A stretch of DNA of 64,000 bases, from positions 3,261,297 to 3,325,296 of the forward strand of contig NC_092287.1 in assembly GCF_036320965.1 (NCBI RefSeq). Direction: 5' to 3'. This DNA comes from Panulirus ornatus. Lineage: Eukaryota; Arthropoda; Malacostraca; Decapoda; Palinuridae. Each line of letters starts with the position of its first letter. The stretch's first letter is position 1. The notes beneath the pieces were generated by a model. The model was not told where the DNA came from. It saw only the letters and a list, made by a program, of their open reading frames with translations, and did no database searches. Below, one piece after another: positions 32,567 through 44,522 of this stretch. Position numbers and translations under genes: made by a program.

Positions 32567-32639
32567 GAGAGTAGCCTTGACTCGGGGTTAATTAAGAGCC
32601 TCCCCCAATGCAAGACGCTATTGGTTATTGGTACCCACA

Positions 32640-33257
32640 GCCTCCCCCTCGCCAACCCTCCCCCTCGCCAACCCTCCCCCTCGCCAACCCTCCCCCTCGC
32701 CAACCCTCCCCCCTCGCCAACCCTCCCCCTCGCCGACCCTCCCCCTCGCCGACCCTCCCCCCTCGCCAACCCTCCCCCCTCGCCAACCCTCCCCCTCGCC
32801 AACCCTCCCCCTCGCCAACCCTCCCCCTCGCCGACCCTCCCCCCTCGCCGACCCTCCCCCCTCGCCAACCCTCCCCCTCGCCAACCCTCCCCCTCGCCAA
32901 CCCTCCCCCCTCGCCAACCCTCCCCCCTCGCCAACCCTCCCCCCTCGCCAACCCTCCCCCCTCGCCAACCCTCCCCCCTCGCCAACCCTCCCCCCTCGCC
33001 AACCCTCCCCCCTCGCCAACCCTCCCCCTCGCCGACCCTCCCCCCTCGCCAACCCTCCCCCTCGCCAACCCTCCCCCCTCGCCAACCCTCCCCCTCGCCA
33101 ACCCTCCCCCTCGCCAACCCTCCCCCCTCGCCAACCCTCCCCCCTCGCCAACCCTCCCCCTCGCCAACCCTCCCCCTCGCCAACCCTCCCCCTCGCCAAC
33201 CCTCCCCCTCGCCAACCCTCCCCCTCGCCAACCCTCCCCCTCGCCAACCCTCCCCCC
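32640..33257. repeat. 17/18 bp minisatellite, ~36 copies
   Basis: CCTCCCCCTCGCCAACC, with some units having one extra C and a few reading CCGACC. The mixed period shifts frame repeatedly, leaving several frames open on both strands; none is a gene. Confidence 0.97.
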
Positions 33258-33426
33258 AGTGGAAATGAAATCTTGGCTGTGGCCAGGATTCTTAAATTAG
33301 GGGGGAGGGGGGAGATTATGATGCCCCCCCCACCACCCCGGGCAGGAGGAGGGGAGGGGGGGGTTGGGGTCAGAGGGGGAGGAGATCTCCTCCAGACTAT
33401 TGGCCAGATCCTTCAATATTGCATGG

Positions 33427-33428
<2 letters not shown>

Positions 33429-33499
<71 letters not shown>
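33429..33499. repeat. (GA)n microsatellite
   Basis: About 35 GA repeats. Confidence 0.98.
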
Positions 33500-33502
<3 letters not shown>

Positions 33503-33858
33503 AGTAAACAGCCACATCATTTCCATTGAAAATGCTATTCTAATATCTTATTCTTCTCCAGTTATCGTAAACGATAAATAATTCCCGATAAATCATTGGA
33601 TAAATTCAGCCCCCCCGCCACCGCCTTTATCCTTAAACCTTCAGAAGACAAACCCACCCATTTTGAGGGTTCCATTAAGGATGGTCTTCTGATCAATAGT
33701 CAAAAGCCGAGCGGCGTAAGGCGACATAATGTGGTCCGGTACGATAACTCTCCTCTCCTGACGTACGATGTCCCCTCCCGTCTCTCCCTCTCTCTCTTAG
33801 AGGGGGTGACTGATGGATGACGATAAGCACACGATACCTTCACCGTACGTCTAGCCAT

Positions 33859-33859
<1 letters not shown>
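33500..33859. other. Unique DNA, no supported gene
   Basis: Nothing recognised. Confidence 0.5.

Positions 33860-33932
<73 letters not shown>
33860..33932. repeat. (GA)n microsatellite
   Basis: About 36 GA repeats. Confidence 0.98.
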
Positions 33933-33935
<3 letters not shown>

Positions 33936-34185
33936 GGAGCGCATGGCTAGGCGAGCAAGCGCGGGAGCGAGCAGAAGCCGGAGCAAGAGCTGTAAAAGCG
34001 AGAGAAAGAGACAACAAGTAACACCGTCAAGAGCGGTTGGGGAGAAGGTGGTGAGGGAGGGGAGGTGTGTATAACGCCCAGCCCGGCCCAGCCCAGCCCT
34101 GGGGAGAGCTGGTATGGATTCGAACCCGGAGTGATCAAGGCAGGGATTTGCAGAGGAACAACGTATCTGTGGCAGAAAGGGCGTA

Positions 34186-34204
34186 TATACATACATACAA
34201 ACAT

Positions 34205-34298
<94 letters not shown>
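34186..34298. repeat. (ACAT)n-(CA)n-(TA)n compound microsatellite
   Basis: CATA repeats 34187-34220, CA 34221-34247 and TA 34247-34298. The TA end abuts the hammerhead unit. Confidence 0.95.
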
Positions 34299-34300
<2 letters not shown>

Positions 34301-34410
34301 CTATGAGTCCACGGGGAAAATGAAACACGATAAGTTCCCAAGTGCACTTTCGTGTAATAATCACATCATCAGGGGAGAAACAAGAAAGACATATAAGTCA
34401 GTTGATATAC
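34298..34410 (-). mobile_element. Hammerhead-bearing Penelope-like LTR / retrozyme-like unit, copy 2 (partial)
   Basis: On the minus strand, TATATCAACTGACTTATATG leads into the hammerhead core and then CCCCGTGGACTCATAGGAAT, followed by (TA)n. Homology to the other two copies stops at about 34410, so the distal ~40 bp are missing or replaced. Confidence 0.8.
34336..34376 (-). ncRNA. Hammerhead ribozyme-like motif (type I), copy 2
   Basis: CTGATGA (34366-34372), GAAA (34348-34351) and UU before the cleavage point (H17 at 34340). Stem I is fully Watson-Crick: TCCC (34373-34376) with GGGA (34336-34339). Stem II and III sequences are identical to the other copies. Confidence 0.72.
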
Positions 34411-34803
34411 AACCACGCCTACCGTTACGACCTCTGTTGTGCAAACAGAGAACCGTCATGCCAACGGGAAGATTAACAATCTAACCTTAGTAAAGGCCAA
34501 GACAACATAACTGACGTTAATTAGTCCAGCAAGCCTTTTTATAAACAGATCTTGCGTGTTAACAGATAACGTATATAAATATACATATATATCCATCTAC
34601 TTACCTATTCATAGATTATGTTACTATGTACTTCCTACGTATCTAATGATATCGTTATCAAAGTTGTACAGACAGTACTACAAACATCGGATTTAATGAG
34701 TTATCATAATGGCAACGTACACGACAGTGAGGCGTACACGGTGTGGGTTATACTCAAAAGATAATGTTGGACATTGATTATGAGAGTTTAGCTACTGTGC
34801 TTA

Positions 34804-35010
34804 AAAGTAGTAGTAGTAGTAGTAGAAGTAGTAGTAGTAGTAGTAGTAGAAGTAGAAGTTGTAGTAGTAGTAGTAGTAGTAGTGGTAGTAGTAGTAGTAG
34901 AAGTAGTAGTAGTAGTTATGGTAGTAGTAGTAGTAGTAGTAGTAGCAGTGTGGTGAGTGTAGGAGGAGTAGTAGTAGTAGCAGCAGTGTGGTAGTAGTAG
35001 TAGTGAAAAT
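34804..35010. repeat. (AGT)n trinucleotide block
   Basis: AGT repeats with AGA, TGT and GGT interruptions over ~200 bp. The poly-Ser frame through it is an artefact. Confidence 0.95.
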
Positions 35011-35111
35011 GGTGGTGGTGGACTCGAAATTTTCCTGCGGTGACCGCTACGCGCTAGCCCTAGTCCTGCCTAGAGGTAAAATCTCACCATGAGGGTTGCT
35101 TATAGGCAGGC

Positions 35112-35112
35112 A

Positions 35113-35161
<49 letters not shown>
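35112..35161. repeat. (CT)n microsatellite
   Basis: About 25 CT repeats. Confidence 0.97.
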
Positions 35162-35169
<8 letters not shown>

Positions 35170-35500
35170 GTGGCGGGGCGTTCCTGCGTTGGCGTGGGAC
35201 AGGGATATCATATCTCCCAGTGTAAAGGCCCCTGGGAGGGGCGTGGGAGGGGAAGATATCTGCAGGGAAGTGAGGGAGGAACGGGAGGGAAAGTGAAGGT
35301 GAAAGTGAGTGTGGGTGGGAGGAGGGAGATACTGGGTGATAGTGAGGGGGGGGGGAGGGAAAATGACGGGGGGTGGACGTAAGGTGGGAGATTTTGGTGA
35401 TGGTGAGGTGGCGGGGTGGAAAATGAGGAAGACAGGCAATACAGACCGTAAGGCCGAATCACCCATTTACATATCAGGTCTACAACGTCTTTCATATCCC

Positions 35501-35503
<3 letters not shown>

Positions 35504-35577
<74 letters not shown>

Positions 35578-35663
35578 AACTCATCCGTAATTTCTTATTA
35601 ATCAATACGTCTCTATCTTCAGGAGAGAACGCTATCAAATACGTACTTCTATAACATTAATAG

Positions 35664-35720
<57 letters not shown>
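35504..35720. repeat. (GA)n and (TA)n microsatellites
   Basis: (GA)n 35504-35574 and (TA)n 35668-35720. Confidence 0.96.
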
Positions 35721-35726
<6 letters not shown>

Positions 35727-35829
35727 CAGCATCTTTACCTCCCTGTATCGTGGTGACCAAATCTACCTCTTCTTGTTTATCACTCTTAAGTACCCGTGTC
35801 TCGCCAGGACCAACGGACGCAACTTACCG

Positions 35830-35830
<1 letters not shown>

Positions 35831-35863
<33 letters not shown>
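35831..35863. repeat. (GT)n microsatellite
   Basis: About 16 GT repeats. Confidence 0.96.
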
Positions 35864-35868
<5 letters not shown>

Positions 35869-36229
35869 AGTGGGGGGTAAGGGTGGGGGTGGGTGGGGGG
35901 AGCACTTCACACCGACGATTTTAATTCGTGCAAAACCCCCGGTCCAAGTATTGACCTTATCGGGCGGCGTCCCCCGGAGTGTGATTTGAGAGGGCCTCGC
36001 CAAGGGCCTCCCTGCTGCAGCACTTAGCCTAATGCAGCCCAGGGCGGGGGGGGGGAGGGGATAGGGAGGGTCTCTATGCATCCCTGGATGAACTGCAGGA
36101 AGGGAGGAAGGAAGATCCGGGGGCAGGGAGGGAGATGAAGCCGCTGCTGCTGGGGGAGAGGGAGGGTGGGCGGTCTTCGTGGATCTTCTGAATGTCTAGA
36201 ACATATGGTAATCGAGCTATCTTTAAATA

Positions 36230-36233
<4 letters not shown>

Positions 36234-36309
<76 letters not shown>
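36234..36309. repeat. (CT)n microsatellite
   Basis: About 38 CT repeats. Confidence 0.98.
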
Positions 36310-36312
<3 letters not shown>

Positions 36313-37770
36313 TTAATTTCATACAAGGACTTGATTCACATTCATCTAAATTCCTTTTTTTTTTTGGAGTCTACATCTTCACGGACCTTCATACAACTTC
36401 CTTTCAACGTTCGCAGGCTGCTCTGACTGCTTTTTTCAATGAGTTTTGGCGTCATTTCTTAATGTTGAGGGTTGAAAGATGGGTTACGGAGATATGAGTA
36501 ACGTCTCAGTGCTTCGTTGTGTGGTGGCGATGCAGCTTTGGGAACACTGCTGCTGCTGCCGCAAGTGGTTCATTGTTAGGTGAGAAAATGAGGCAGAGTT
36601 AAGGTGTGAGGGTGCTGGAGATGAGGCGGGCGTCCCGCGGGGATAAGATGCGCGGATGGCGGATCTCATGGAGCTTCTGCAGAAGGAAAGAAGTGTTCCT
36701 GAGGTCCTGGATTAGTTTGGGTGGGTTGATGGAAAATTTTGGGCTATGCGCTACAGTAAACACGGTCGAAGGTTCTACAATTTATGCTGCTTTGCGACGC
36801 AGCGGCTGGCAATCTCCCATGGGAGTCCTCTCCCTCGGGCAAGAAGCAAGTGTACTTAGGATGAGGTACCAAATGCAGAACAATGGGCCTCATTAGTGCT
36901 CATGTTTGTATGACGTAAGGGATGGGTCGACAACTCTGATAGCTTTAACTGTGTGGGCGTGTTCGCCAATGGGGTCGACGACGCTGACAGCTTTAATTGT
37001 GTGGGCGTGATCGCCAAATCCATTACAGTGGACACCCTGGAGGATTGTGGATAATTGCTGACCCTCAGTAGCGAAAATCAGTATCTTCTAACCGCTCGGG
37101 TTCCTTCAGCCTGTGACGTTACCTAGGTCACATGAGGTCAGATCAGACGTTAGTAGGTCAAGTGTCTGGCGAGCTATAAGAAATATGGTTCGAGGATGAC
37201 CATGTGCGAGTGGGTTTTCATAGTACAGCAGGTGGAGACGAAGACGAGATCAGGGATGAGGCTGTGAAGTGGCAGCTGGTGACGACGAGAGAGAATCGTA
37301 AGGTTATCGTAACGATACTAAGACCTCCCATTTTCTTTGCTTCACGTAATCTTCAGCCTCCGCTGTTCTTTGCCATAATGATTCCCTTCTAGTGCAACAT
37401 TCCTCCAGAGTCTCTCGCTGTTTCTCACAATCTTAAACCCCTGATACTCAGTCTCCCAGGATCTTGGCCCATTTTGGCTCGATCCCTTACTGTCTTAAGT
37501 GTCTCTACGTGCAAAGTTACTTCACTGTTCCTTTGAGCTTTAAGTCACTTTGACTCACCCATTAGAATCTGAACAAACTTCTCTCTGTTCGTGGGAATCT
37601 TAACCCACTTTTCCGCGGCCATTACGACCTCAATTCAATATTCTCTCTGTGCCTTTCTTTCTTCTCCGCCTGAGCATCGCTGGGAAGGTGTTAGGTTGGA
37701 TTACCACTGATCGTGTTAGGATTTAGCCAGGCCTCTTTGCCAGCGGAAGAACAAGGATGGGCTTAAGGGG
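36310..37770. other. Longest mostly unique stretch, no supported gene
   Basis: A direct duplication of ~47 bp (GGGTCGACnACnCTGAnAGC plus TTTAAnTGTGTGGGCG) lies at 36925-37018. The open frame 36606-36896 (96 codons) is unbroken and Arg/Ser-rich but shows no domain. No splice-framed exon could be defended. Confidence 0.5.
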
Positions 37771-37824
37771 GAGGCGGAGGCGGAGGAGGAGGAGGCGGAG
37801 GAGCAGGAGGAGGAGGAGGAGGTA
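37765..37824. repeat. (GGA/GGC)n purine-rich block
   Basis: GAGGCGGAGGAGGAGG-type repeats. Confidence 0.88.
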
Positions 37825-37892
37825 GTACACCAGGTATGTCTCTTGCACTCAAGACAAATGGTAGAGACGGCTCCAGCACAAGGGGAGAGTCC

Positions 37893-38135
37893 ACACATCA
37901 CTGAGTCCACACATCACTGAGTCCACACATCACTGAGTCCACACATCACTGAGTCCACACAACACTGAGTCCACACATCACTGAGTCCACACATCACTGA
38001 GTCCACACATCACTGAGTCCACACAACATTGAGTCCACACAACACTTGAGTACAACACTTGAGTCCACACAACACTTGAGTCCACACAACACTTGAGTCC
38101 ACACAACACTTGAGTCCACACAACACTGACGGATT
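37893..38135. repeat. 16-17 bp minisatellite, ~15 copies
   Basis: GAGTCCACACATCACT is dominant. The right half shifts to CACAACACTT, giving two sub-arrays. Confidence 0.95.
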
Positions 38136-38513
38136 CACACAAGAATTTTTAAAGTGTCGAGGGGGGGGGGAGGACCTTGACTGAAGCATGGAAGACGTGT
38201 GAACTGTGGTACGAGCATCTTACGTTGAGCGAGTGCAGGCAGGTGTGGGGGTGTGAGCGGTGGTCTACGGAGCGACCCACTGGTCCGTTACGAGTATGGG
38301 GAATACGTGAATGGTGGTGTGATGGTGGATACGCCACCATCATCATGGTTTCATACCAACGTGGCTGGTGGGCCTCACCTCAGACGAGGGGGGGAAGGAT
38401 GGTGATGAACTGACTGACAACCACGGGAGGACCAGCTACCAGCTGCTGTAGGCACATGATGCAATGCTGTTGACTGAATGATAGATGTTTACATACGAGA
38501 GGTTCAGTCGCTC

Positions 38514-38514
<1 letters not shown>

Positions 38515-38571
<57 letters not shown>
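38515..38571. repeat. (GT)n microsatellite
   Basis: About 28 GT repeats. Confidence 0.97.
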
Positions 38572-38572
<1 letters not shown>

Positions 38573-40170
38573 TAAGGAAAGAGGCAGCTCAGAGGGAAAT
38601 GAGATTAAAGGAACATTTTCTTTCTTAATGTAATGGACAGCCAGCGTGTAATGCCCTCTGATAGGAGAATCATTAATAAAGTTGTTGATTATAACTTTTA
38701 GTTATATGATAGAGGTGGTCAGGAGGGATGAGAGAGTGGCGAAGCTGAAGCTGAAGACGACAGTGTTGCAAGGCTGAAGAACTGAAGCTGTGGTGAATGG
38801 GTAGGATTTCAGTGCATCACAACGTGCCTGAAACTTACATGAAAAATGTCCATGAACACACCCTGATGTATGCACATGAAGGAGCGGTTCTCATTGGCTC
38901 CAGATCTTGTTCGAAATCTGTACAGCGAAGGTGGACGACACTGCAGGTGTACAGGGAATCAGGAAACACTAGTGGGAGAGAGAGTGTGAGTGTGCTGGGG
39001 TACGTACGTGGGTCACGAACGGTCAGAGATGCGACTTAGTGCATTGTGGCTACGTGGGAGGGGCGGGAGGAGGCTGGAGGGTTATGATGGGGTGTGGCGA
39101 TGTGGATGATGAAGGTACAGGAGGGAAGGAAGAGCCAGGCAGGCAGGCAGGTGCTGTGTGAGGGATGGGGATACCAGCGCTGGACGTGTACACGAGGTGG
39201 GGGTCGCTAAAGGAATGATCTTTGACCACACGTCAAGTGGATACGATTTTCTGTGTGGCTGGTGGAGGTGTTGCTCCGTGTGTGGTGGGGGGGGGAGAGA
39301 CTGCAGGGCAATTGAGTAGTTAAGTGTCGTTAAGTGTCTTTGTTGTGGTAGTTCAGGCGTGATGGGGAGGGAGAGAGAGGGGGAGGTGTGTCCTCGTCTC
39401 GTGATATGTTGACATGGTGTTTGTGGTGCTATAGGGGGGGGGGGCTGGGGTGTGTGGCATAAACATAGCATGGAAAGGCTATAACACAGCAGATCGTAAA
39501 AATAAACATAGCACAGCACAGGAAGAATCTGAAGCTAGTATACACAGACAACACAGGACAAGAGCATGAGACCTTTAAACCTGGCTATATATAGAAGTCG
39601 GCGCATGAGAGCTCATATAACAGAGCAAATCCTAACCTAGCACTCAGGGACAGCCCAACACAGGCAACAAAGGACAGCTTTAAGCCTAGCTATATACAGG
39701 TCAACTCCCGCATGTAACACAGACAGAATCTTAACACAGCACACGCGGGGCCTCAGGACGACTGAGCCAAGAGCAATATAACACAGCGGGAGGGGAAAGG
39801 AGACTTAACCTAGCATTCCTCATGGATCTCTAGGCCAACACAGGCCCCTAGACATGGAATCCTAACCTAGCATTGCTGGGGACCTCAGAAACGAAAGAAT
39901 ATACGAGTGGGAGAGAGAGTGGAGGGGAGGGGGGAAATCATCCCTAACCGAGCATTCCTGGGGACGTGGGATGCCCAACAGAGCCCAACACAGGACAACT
40001 TTAAAGCCGTCCTATATAAGGCTTCACTCCAAGACTGGCTCCGCTCCAAGCCTGGCTGCCAAACGTCGCTAGCGAACAGCTCGCCCCCCCGCCCCCCCCC
40101 CCCCCCACACACCCACGTTCATTCATGGAAAACTACTCTTTAAACCCAACCCCCCATCAACCATCCTCCC
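38572..40170. other. Mostly unique DNA; faint ~70-120 bp degenerate repeats
   Basis: At 39540-40030 blocks such as GCCCAACACAGG, CCTAACCTAGCATT and CTATATA recur several times at irregular spacing. This suggests an old long-unit tandem array. No gene recognised. Confidence 0.5.
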
Positions 40171-40174
40171 CCCC

Positions 40175-40233
40175 TTCCCTTTCTCTCTCTCTCTCTCTCG
40201 CCTGTAGATACTAATCTCGTCACAGGTTAGGAG

Positions 40234-40302
<69 letters not shown>

Positions 40303-40338
40303 CTGTAGACAATAATCTCGTCGCGGGTCAATAGGTGT

Positions 40339-40422
<84 letters not shown>

Positions 40423-40445
40423 GTAGCCGCTCACCTCGTGAGCGG
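40175..40445. repeat. Higher-order ~110 bp repeat with embedded (CT)n, ~3 copies
   Basis: Each copy has a CCTGTAGA-type start, AATCTCGTC, a CAGGTTAG or GGGTCAATAG segment, then a long CT run. The CT runs lie at 40180-40199, 40236-40297 and 40341-40421. The third non-CT part (CCTGTAGCCGCTCACCTCGT) is diverged. Confidence 0.85.
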
Positions 40446-40704
40446 GACAAAAGAGATCGTCCGGTGACCACACACACACACTTGCCTTTGTTGGTGTGTC
40501 CCCTCCACCTACGAGAAGTCCCTTAGTCACAGTCATCCTCCCACCTTCCCCTGCAGCCCCGGGACCAGCACCACCAGCAGGAGCGGTTGTACCATCCTCA
40601 CCTCAGGTGCCGTTGTTGCCACACCACCTCACAAACACAAAGGCTCTCTTCCTCCACAGATAAGGTGTCCAGCTCACCTTTGTAAGACCTCCAGCCTATC
40701 CTCC

Positions 40705-40707
<3 letters not shown>

Positions 40708-40760
<53 letters not shown>

Positions 40761-40965
40761 GCGGAAGAGCTGGGGGGGAGGGAGGGGGAAGGCATAGATT
40801 CCAGTACTGTGGAAACTGTTGGGAAGTGGTTTTTTTTTTTCTTTTTTTTGAGCGCGGACGAAATCCAGGCCATTCCCAATGTCTGATTCAGCGTCATCTC
40901 CCGCTCCCTCTGACGCCGTAAGGGATCAATCACCTCCCCTTCCACACACACACACACACACACAC
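40708..40965. repeat. (GT)n and (CA)n microsatellites with G and T runs
   Basis: (GT)n 40709-40758 and (CA)n 40945-40965. Confidence 0.94.
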
Positions 40966-41125
40966 CTTCCCCAGTCCACGTCGCGGACCTTCGCCCCCTG
41001 ACCCACCCTATGACTCGCATCAACCTCCACGGCACCATCTCCTGTGTCACGTCCACTCGTAAGGGTCCAGAGCGCAACCAAAGCACTCGGCATTTTAACT
41101 GTTATCTCTCCGACTATCTCTTCTG

Positions 41126-41130
<5 letters not shown>

Positions 41131-41191
<61 letters not shown>
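41131..41191. repeat. (CT)n microsatellite
   Basis: About 30 CT repeats. Confidence 0.98.
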
Positions 41192-41194
<3 letters not shown>

Positions 41195-41342
41195 TCCTTC
41201 GCCCTCAAGAGTTCGGGCCACTGCTTTCAGCCACCCATACCACGCGTCGTGGGCTACTGGCGCGTCGCTCCCTGCCATCACACTCACCCCTCCTCAGTTC
41301 ACCCTCACTGCTTCCTCCGTGGCCGTGTCTGGCCCTCGGCCC

Positions 41343-41478
41343 CCTACATGCATCCCCCCCCATACATGCATCTCCCCCATACATGCATCTCCCCCATACA
41401 TGCATCACCCCCATACATGCATCCCCCCATACATGCATCTCCCCCATACATGCATCACCCCCATACATGCATCCCCCC
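41343..41478. repeat. 17 bp minisatellite, 8 copies
   Basis: CATACATGCATCTCCCC with a CACC variant. ATGCAT in each unit is palindromic. Confidence 0.95.
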
Positions 41479-42410
41479 TAAGGTAACTAATGTGTGAAAG
41501 AAAAGAAAAAAAAAACAACGACTTTCCTCCGGAACTGTAATGGGTGGCGATACAGGAGTTCAGAAGGGTACAGGTAGGGAGGATAGGAAAGACTTTAATG
41601 CCATCAAAAGACGGGGGAAGTCTGCTATTTACCCACTGACTGTTACAGGTTTTTTTACCAGCGTTTGAAAAGGCGATTCCCACAATTACATGTACTATAC
41701 GAACTGGGTAGCCAGTAGTAGAGGTAGTACGCCTATATGACAGATAATATATAAAAAAAAATTGGTATTTCGTATATCATGGCGTCAGAGCTAATCATAA
41801 ACACAGCAGCTCCATTGTTTCTACTGTTACTACACCCATTTCGGAAGGTGGTAACGCCTGTTACACCTGTGACGGTAATCTTCAGGACTCGTTACCCAGT
41901 ACAAGTCCCTGCTAACCCCTTTCAAACCTTTGGAATTCAAAATACAGTCACTGGGCAAGGCTTACGCTTCCAATATTACAGGAAAACGCAAATGATATTA
42001 ATACAGAGGGTATTTCTTTATGCAAATGAACTGACGATTTCAAATTACTTTATTCCAAACTGGCCAACACACACGAAAAAATATTACGTCATTATAAACT
42101 TCTTTTCTGTATAGGAATCCAGTCTGGGTATAATAGCAGTCATATATCAGCCGCCAATATTTCCCCAGCTATACGATGAATATCGGGGGATATTCAGGTA
42201 CCGGACTTGCCCACAGGTTGAGAATATCTGTCACTTTAATGCAAGATGGACCTCAGAATATTCATTACCGTCTCTTCAATCTTCTTCCTCAATATTCATG
42301 AAATGGGAACTGAAGAACAGCCAATGAACAACGGTATGATAACAGATATACAGTGGTAGTGAACATTGTGAACACGGCAGCTAAGAACAGATAAATGTTC
42401 ACGTCGTCTA

Positions 42411-42414
<4 letters not shown>
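41479..42414. other. Unique DNA; one 111-codon ORF of unknown status
   Basis: The plus-strand ORF 41779-42114 starts with ATG and is free of simple repeats but shows no recognisable domain. Its hydrophobic N-terminal segment (residues 9-20) is weak evidence of anything. No transcript signals were seen. Confidence 0.4.

Positions 42415-42415
<1 letters not shown>

Positions 42416-42463
<48 letters not shown>
42416..42463. repeat. (TA)n microsatellite
   Basis: About 23 TA repeats at the 3' end of SINE copy 3. Confidence 0.97.
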
Positions 42464-42464
<1 letters not shown>

Positions 42465-42465
42465 T

Positions 42466-42699
42466 TTCTTTCTTTCAAACTATTCGCCATTTCCCGCGTT
42501 AGCAAGGTAGCTTTAAGAACAGAGGACTGGGCCTTTGAGGAATATCCTCACCTGGCCCCCTTCTCTGTTCCTTCTTTTGGAAAATTCAAAAAAAAAGAGA
42601 GGGGAGGATTTCCAGCCCCCCGCTCCCTCCCCTTTTAGTCGCCTTCTACGACACGCAGGGAATACGTGGGAAGTATTCTTTCTCCCCTATACCCAGATT
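42466..42699 (-). mobile_element. SINE copy 3, full length
   Basis: On the minus strand it runs from GGGTATAGGGGAGAAAGAAT through GTCGTAGAAGGCGACTAAAA, CCAAAAGAAGGAACAGAGAA and GCTACCTTGCTAACGCGGGA to GGCGAATAGTTTGAAAG and an A-rich then TA tail. The 5' end (right side) is not followed by TA here but by unique sequence and a minisatellite. Confidence 0.85.
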
Positions 42700-42711
42700 A
42701 GGAGTCTAGAC

Positions 42712-43052
42712 CGGCCTCGAAGGTACAGTGGACCGTCTCGAAGGTACAGTGGACCAGCCTCGAGGGTACAATGGACCGTCTCGAGGGTACAGTGGACCAG
42801 CCTCGAGGGTACAGTGTACCGTCTGGAGGGTACAGTGGGCCGTCTCGAGGGAACAGTGGACCGTTCTCGAAGGTACAGTGGACCGTCCTCGAAGGTACAG
42901 TGGACCGTCCTCGAAGGTATAGTGGACCGTCCTCGAGGGTACAGTGTACCGTCTGGAGGGAGCAGTGGACCGTCCTCGAAGGTACAGTGGACTGTCCTCG
43001 AGGGAACAGTGGACCGTCCTCGAGGGTACAGTGGACCGGCGGTACAGTTCAT
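42712..43052. repeat. 22 bp minisatellite, ~15 copies
   Basis: CCTCGAAGGTACAGTGGACC plus GT, with GAGGG and GGAGG variants. Frames on both strands stay open but encode only repeat peptide. Confidence 0.95.
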
Positions 43053-43149
43053 GGTCCCACAGGCTGGTGGAGCGGGAGCTGAGTGCGATGGATCGAGACC
43101 TTACTAATTGTATTCTCAACACCCACGCTCGTCCACACGCTACCTACAC

Positions 43150-43640
43150 ACGTTCCCCAAGGTTACACCCACACGCCTGGCTACACCCACACATCTGGAT
43201 TACACCCACACCACACACCTGGCTATACCCACACACCTGGACTACACCCACACCACACACCTGGCTACACCCACACACCTGGTTACACCCACACACCTCG
43301 ACTACACCCACACACCCGGACTACACCCACACACCTGGACTTCATCCACACACCTGGTTACACCCAGACACCTGGTTACGCCCAGACGCCTGGACTACAC
43401 CCAGACACCTGGCTACACCCACACACCTGGACTACACCCACACACCTGCCTACACCCACACACCTAGCAACACTCACATCACACACCTGGCTATACCCAG
43501 ACACCTGGCTACACCCACACACCTGGACTACACCCACACACCTGGACTACACCCACACATCTGGCTACACCCACACACCTAGCAACACTCACATCACACA
43601 CCTGGCTACACCCACACCACACACCTGGCTACACCCCTGC
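43150..43640. repeat. 18 bp minisatellite with variants, ~25 copies
   Basis: CTACACCCACACACCTGG is the core. Some units add CACAC or swap CAGACAC for CACACAC, giving several sub-types intermixed. The 18 bp period keeps frames open. Confidence 0.93.
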
Positions 43641-43727
43641 AGCCATGGTGGCCTACAGCATATCCATAGCGACAACTGATTCATAGGTCAGAGGTCATGA
43701 CCCTTGTGCCAGTGATCAACTGTCTAC

Positions 43728-43800
43728 AGTGATTAGCCTCGCATCATTACCAATCAGTAATGATTAGCCTCGCATCATTACCAATCAGTAATGATTAGAC
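43728..43800. repeat. 31 bp direct duplication
   Basis: GATTAGCCTCGCATCATTAC followed by CAATCAGTAAT, twice in a row. Confidence 0.93.
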
Positions 43801-43869
43801 ATATATCGATACCAGTGATATGATAGACAATCACTCGCCTACAGGCTGTTAATACAACTGTAGTGCGTC

Positions 43870-44072
43870 AACCATTGATCACTGATCACCTATCAGCCAT
43901 TATCAATGATCAATCATTGATCACTGATCACCTACCAGCCATTATCAATGATCAACCATTGATCACTGATCACCTACCAGCCATTATCAATGATCAACCA
44001 TTGATCACTGATCACCTATCAGCCATTACCAATGATCAACTATTGATCACTGATCACCTACCAGCCATTATC

Positions 44073-44075
<3 letters not shown>
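43870..44075. repeat. 42 bp minisatellite, ~5 copies, palindrome-rich
   Basis: AACCATTGATCACTGATCAC followed by CTACCAGCCATTATCAATGATC. Each unit holds several TGATCA palindromes and an ATCAATGATC/ATTGATCA inverted pair. Confidence 0.95.

Positions 44076-44149
<74 letters not shown>
44076..44149. repeat. (GA)n microsatellite
   Basis: About 36 GA repeats, starting directly inside the last 42 bp unit. Confidence 0.97.
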
Positions 44150-44151
<2 letters not shown>

Positions 44152-44486
44152 ATACAAAGAAAATTCGATAATAAGTGACCTTTAGCAAGAGCCCAGTCAC
44201 CATGACCTTGACCTCACCTGAGGTGACCCCAGACTCAAACCCGACTTTGCATACGGCAAAAAACTGAGTGTACCCTGATCACATTCTGCCGTGTTCCTCT
44301 GTCTCAACATTACACTTCATGTTCCATAAGGTTTCGTGTGAGTCTACAGTATGTGTATATATAGTACCTCTCCCCAGGTTCACCTGGAGAGGGTAATTAA
44401 TTGCCCTGCGCCAACTCCCGTAGTAAGCTAGTATTAAATTCACTAATTTGAACTTGTCTTTTCTTCGTCCGTGTCGCTGGGAATCG

Positions 44487-44488
<2 letters not shown>
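44150..44488. other. Unique DNA, no supported gene
   Basis: Nothing recognised. Confidence 0.5.

Positions 44489-44522
<34 letters not shown>

Noticed and set aside
32608..33503. Several overlapping Pro/Ser- or Gly/Arg-rich ORFs of up to 291 codons
   Set aside because: They arise from the 17/18 bp array and exist in several frames and both strands at once, which excludes real coding.
34100..34145. tRNA B-box-like string (CCGGGTTCGAATCC on the minus strand)
   Set aside because: The T-arm does not pair and no anticodon or acceptor stem could be placed. Similar strings at 14287, 16589 and 61781 failed for the same reason.
41779..42114. 111-codon ORF with ATG start in unique DNA
   Set aside because: Not called as a gene because it has no domain, no splice or poly-A context and a length compatible with chance; noted in the interval entry.
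43083..43679. HTPGYTHTPG-type threonine/histidine-rich repeat protein
   Set aside because: 18 bp minisatellite with no start context, signal peptide or unique ends.
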